A stretch of 64,000 nucleotides of DNA from Kribbella sindirgiensis (GTDB lineage: Bacteria > Actinomycetota > Actinomycetes > Propionibacteriales > Kribbellaceae), in assembly GCF_004331435.1 (NCBI RefSeq), contig NZ_SJKA01000007.1:310001-374000 (forward strand), in the 5' to 3' direction. The notes below the pieces were generated by a model, which saw nothing but the letters and a program-made list of their open reading frames with translations, was not told the origin of the DNA and ran no database searches. Numbering within the stretch: the first letter of the stretch is position 1; each line of letters starts with the position of its first letter. Shown here piece after piece: positions 62,977-64,000 of this stretch. The position numbers were made by a program, and so were the translations under genes.

Positions 62977-64000
62977 ATGACTGCTTCCGACCGCCGCACG
63001 GTGTACCTGGACCACGCGGCGACGACACCGATGCTCCCGGCCGCGATCGAGGCGATGACCTATCACCTCGCCCGGACCGGTAACGCGTCGTCACTGCACG
63101 GCTCCGGCCGGTGCGCACGGCGTACCGTCGAGGAGGCGCGCGAGTCGATCGCGGCGGCGCTCGGGGCGCAGCCGAGCGAGATCGTGTTCACCTCCGGCGG
63201 CACCGAGGCGGACAACCTCGCGCTCAAGGGCCTGTGGTGGTCCCGCCTGGCCGCCGATCCGCGCCGGCGCCGGATCCTGCTGAGCGGTATCGAGCACCAC
63301 GCGGTGCTCGACCCGGCCGTCTGGCTCGGTCGGCACGAGCACGCCGAGATCGAGTGGCTCCCGGTCGACGAGCTGGGTCGCGTCCGTCCCGACGACGTGC
63401 GACGGGCGGTCGAGCGCGACCCGGAGTCCGTGTCGTTCATCACGTTGATGATGGCCAACAACGAGGTCGGCACACTGCAGCCGGTCGCCGACGTCGCGGC
63501 GATCGCGCAGGAGTACGGCGTACCCGTGCACACCGATGCCGTGCAGGCGATCGGGCAGGTGCCGGTGGACTTCGGTGAGCTGGGCGTGGACGCGATGACG
63601 GTGTCCGCGCACAAGCTCGGCGGTCCGTACGGGATCGGGGCGCTCGTCGTCCACAAGGAGACGCAGCTGACGCCGATCCTGCACGGCGGGGGACAGGAGC
63701 GCGACGTACGGTCCGGCACTCTCGACGCGCCGGCGACCGCCGGGTTCGCGGTGGCGGCCGAGCACGCGGTGAAGCACCAGGCCGACGAGGCCAGCCGGCT
63801 GACCGAGTTGCGCGACACCCTGATCAAGGGCATCACCGGCACCGTCGAGGGGGCTCTGCTGTCGGGGGACCCGACGGACCGCTTGCCCGGTAACGCACAC
63901 TTGTCCTTCAGCGACTGCGAGGGCGACTCGCTGTTGCTGCTGCTCGACGCCCGCGGCATCGAGGTCTCGACCGGATCCGCGTGCAACGCCGGGGTCGCCG
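62977..64000 (+). CDS. iscS: Cysteine desulfurase (IscS/NifS type), 5' part
   Basis: 341 residues are visible from ATG 62977; the gene runs off the right edge. Fold-type I PLP motifs are intact: VYLDHAATTPML at the start, FTSGGTEADNLALKG, GIEHHAVLDP, VHTDAVQAIGQ, and Lys213 in SAHKLGGPYG as the Schiff-base lysine. The catalytic Cys336 in STGSACNAGV is just inside the window. It removes sulfur from cysteine for Fe-S clusters and thiolated tRNA. In M. tuberculosis iscS (Rv3025c) lies near the etf genes, the same neighbourhood. No Shine-Dalgarno is evident. Confidence 0.95.
   Translation, partial: MTASDRRTVYLDHAATTPMLPAAIEAMTYHLARTGNASSLHGSGRCARRTVEEARESIAAALGAQPSEIVFTSGGTEADNLALKGLWWSRLAADPRRRRILLSGIEHHAVLDPAVWLGRHEHAEIEWLPVDELGRVRPDDVRRAVERDPESVSFITLMMANNEVGTLQPVADVAAIAQEYGVPVHTDAVQAIGQVPVDFGELGVDAMTVSAHKLGGPYGIGALVVHKETQLTPILHGGGQERDVRSGTLDAPATAGFAVAAEHAVKHQADEASRLTELRDTLIKGITGTVEGALLSGDPTDRLPGNAHLSFSDCEGDSLLLLLDARGIEVSTGSACNAGVA

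Overview
The window is high-GC actinobacterial DNA. Supporting signs are GTG and TTG starts, dense ATGA and TGATG overlaps, a SARP/AfsR-type regulator, the GlgE alpha-glucan pathway, an ArfABC-like operon and a gene order resembling the mycobacterial echA17-etfBA-iscS region. Codon use and gene content suggest Kribbella or a close relative in Propionibacteriales; this is inference, not a match I could run. I saw no rRNA, tRNA, CRISPR array, IS transposase or prophage gene.

Layout. 0-8.8 kb: the end of a TPR/YbbN-like co-chaperone; an RpiR regulator followed by a secreted TIM-barrel protein; two divergent citrate synthases, one with an N-terminal helix-turn-helix; a Baeyer-Villiger-type monooxygenase; a DGPF/YCII protein with its ECF42-type sigma factor. 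9-15.5 kb: MerR/MFS divergent pair, esterase-ECF sigma operon, a DUF4870 membrane protein, a phosphotransferase, and a GNAT-Nudix fusion behind glgB. 15.5-24 kb: glgB, a SARP regulator, maltokinase and treS. 24-27 kb: an arfABC-like operon (including a 38-residue arfB) followed by two tandem HicB-like genes and a small gene split between two frames. 27-33 kb: a 1467-residue secreted subtilase flanked by two paralogous winged-helix regulators. 33-48 kb: a threonine-synthase-like enzyme, GrpB, divergent glgE/glgP, MFS/TetR, a MerR-transglutaminase operon, PadR, an SGNH hydrolase and glgX. 48-64 kb: two Gfo/Idh oxidoreductases, enoyl-CoA hydratase, methyltransferase, acyltransferase, a membrane protein, a second methyltransferase, etfBA, a coiled-coil membrane protein, a PNPOx/DHFR-like pair, an N-terminal-LuxR NB-ARC regulator and the start of a cysteine desulfurase.

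Functional themes. TreS, maltokinase, GlgE and GlgB form the complete trehalose-to-alpha-glucan route. GlgP and GlgX supply breakdown, so synthesis and degradation of storage glucan are encoded within about 33 kb, with a SARP regulator lying inside the cluster.

The most unusual content is non-coding. A mosaic intergenic element of about 380-630 bp occurs three times (13953-14542, 34216-34598, 56829-57458, the last inverted). Each copy lies between the 3' ends of convergent genes and carries a conserved long-stem hairpin plus a variable number of a roughly 50-bp palindromic repeat. One palindrome of the same family stands alone in a fourth convergent gap (8854-8875). I do not recognise this family and regard it as the best candidate for something undescribed. 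A possible programmed -1 frameshift (24449-24455) next to the HicB-like pair is the second.
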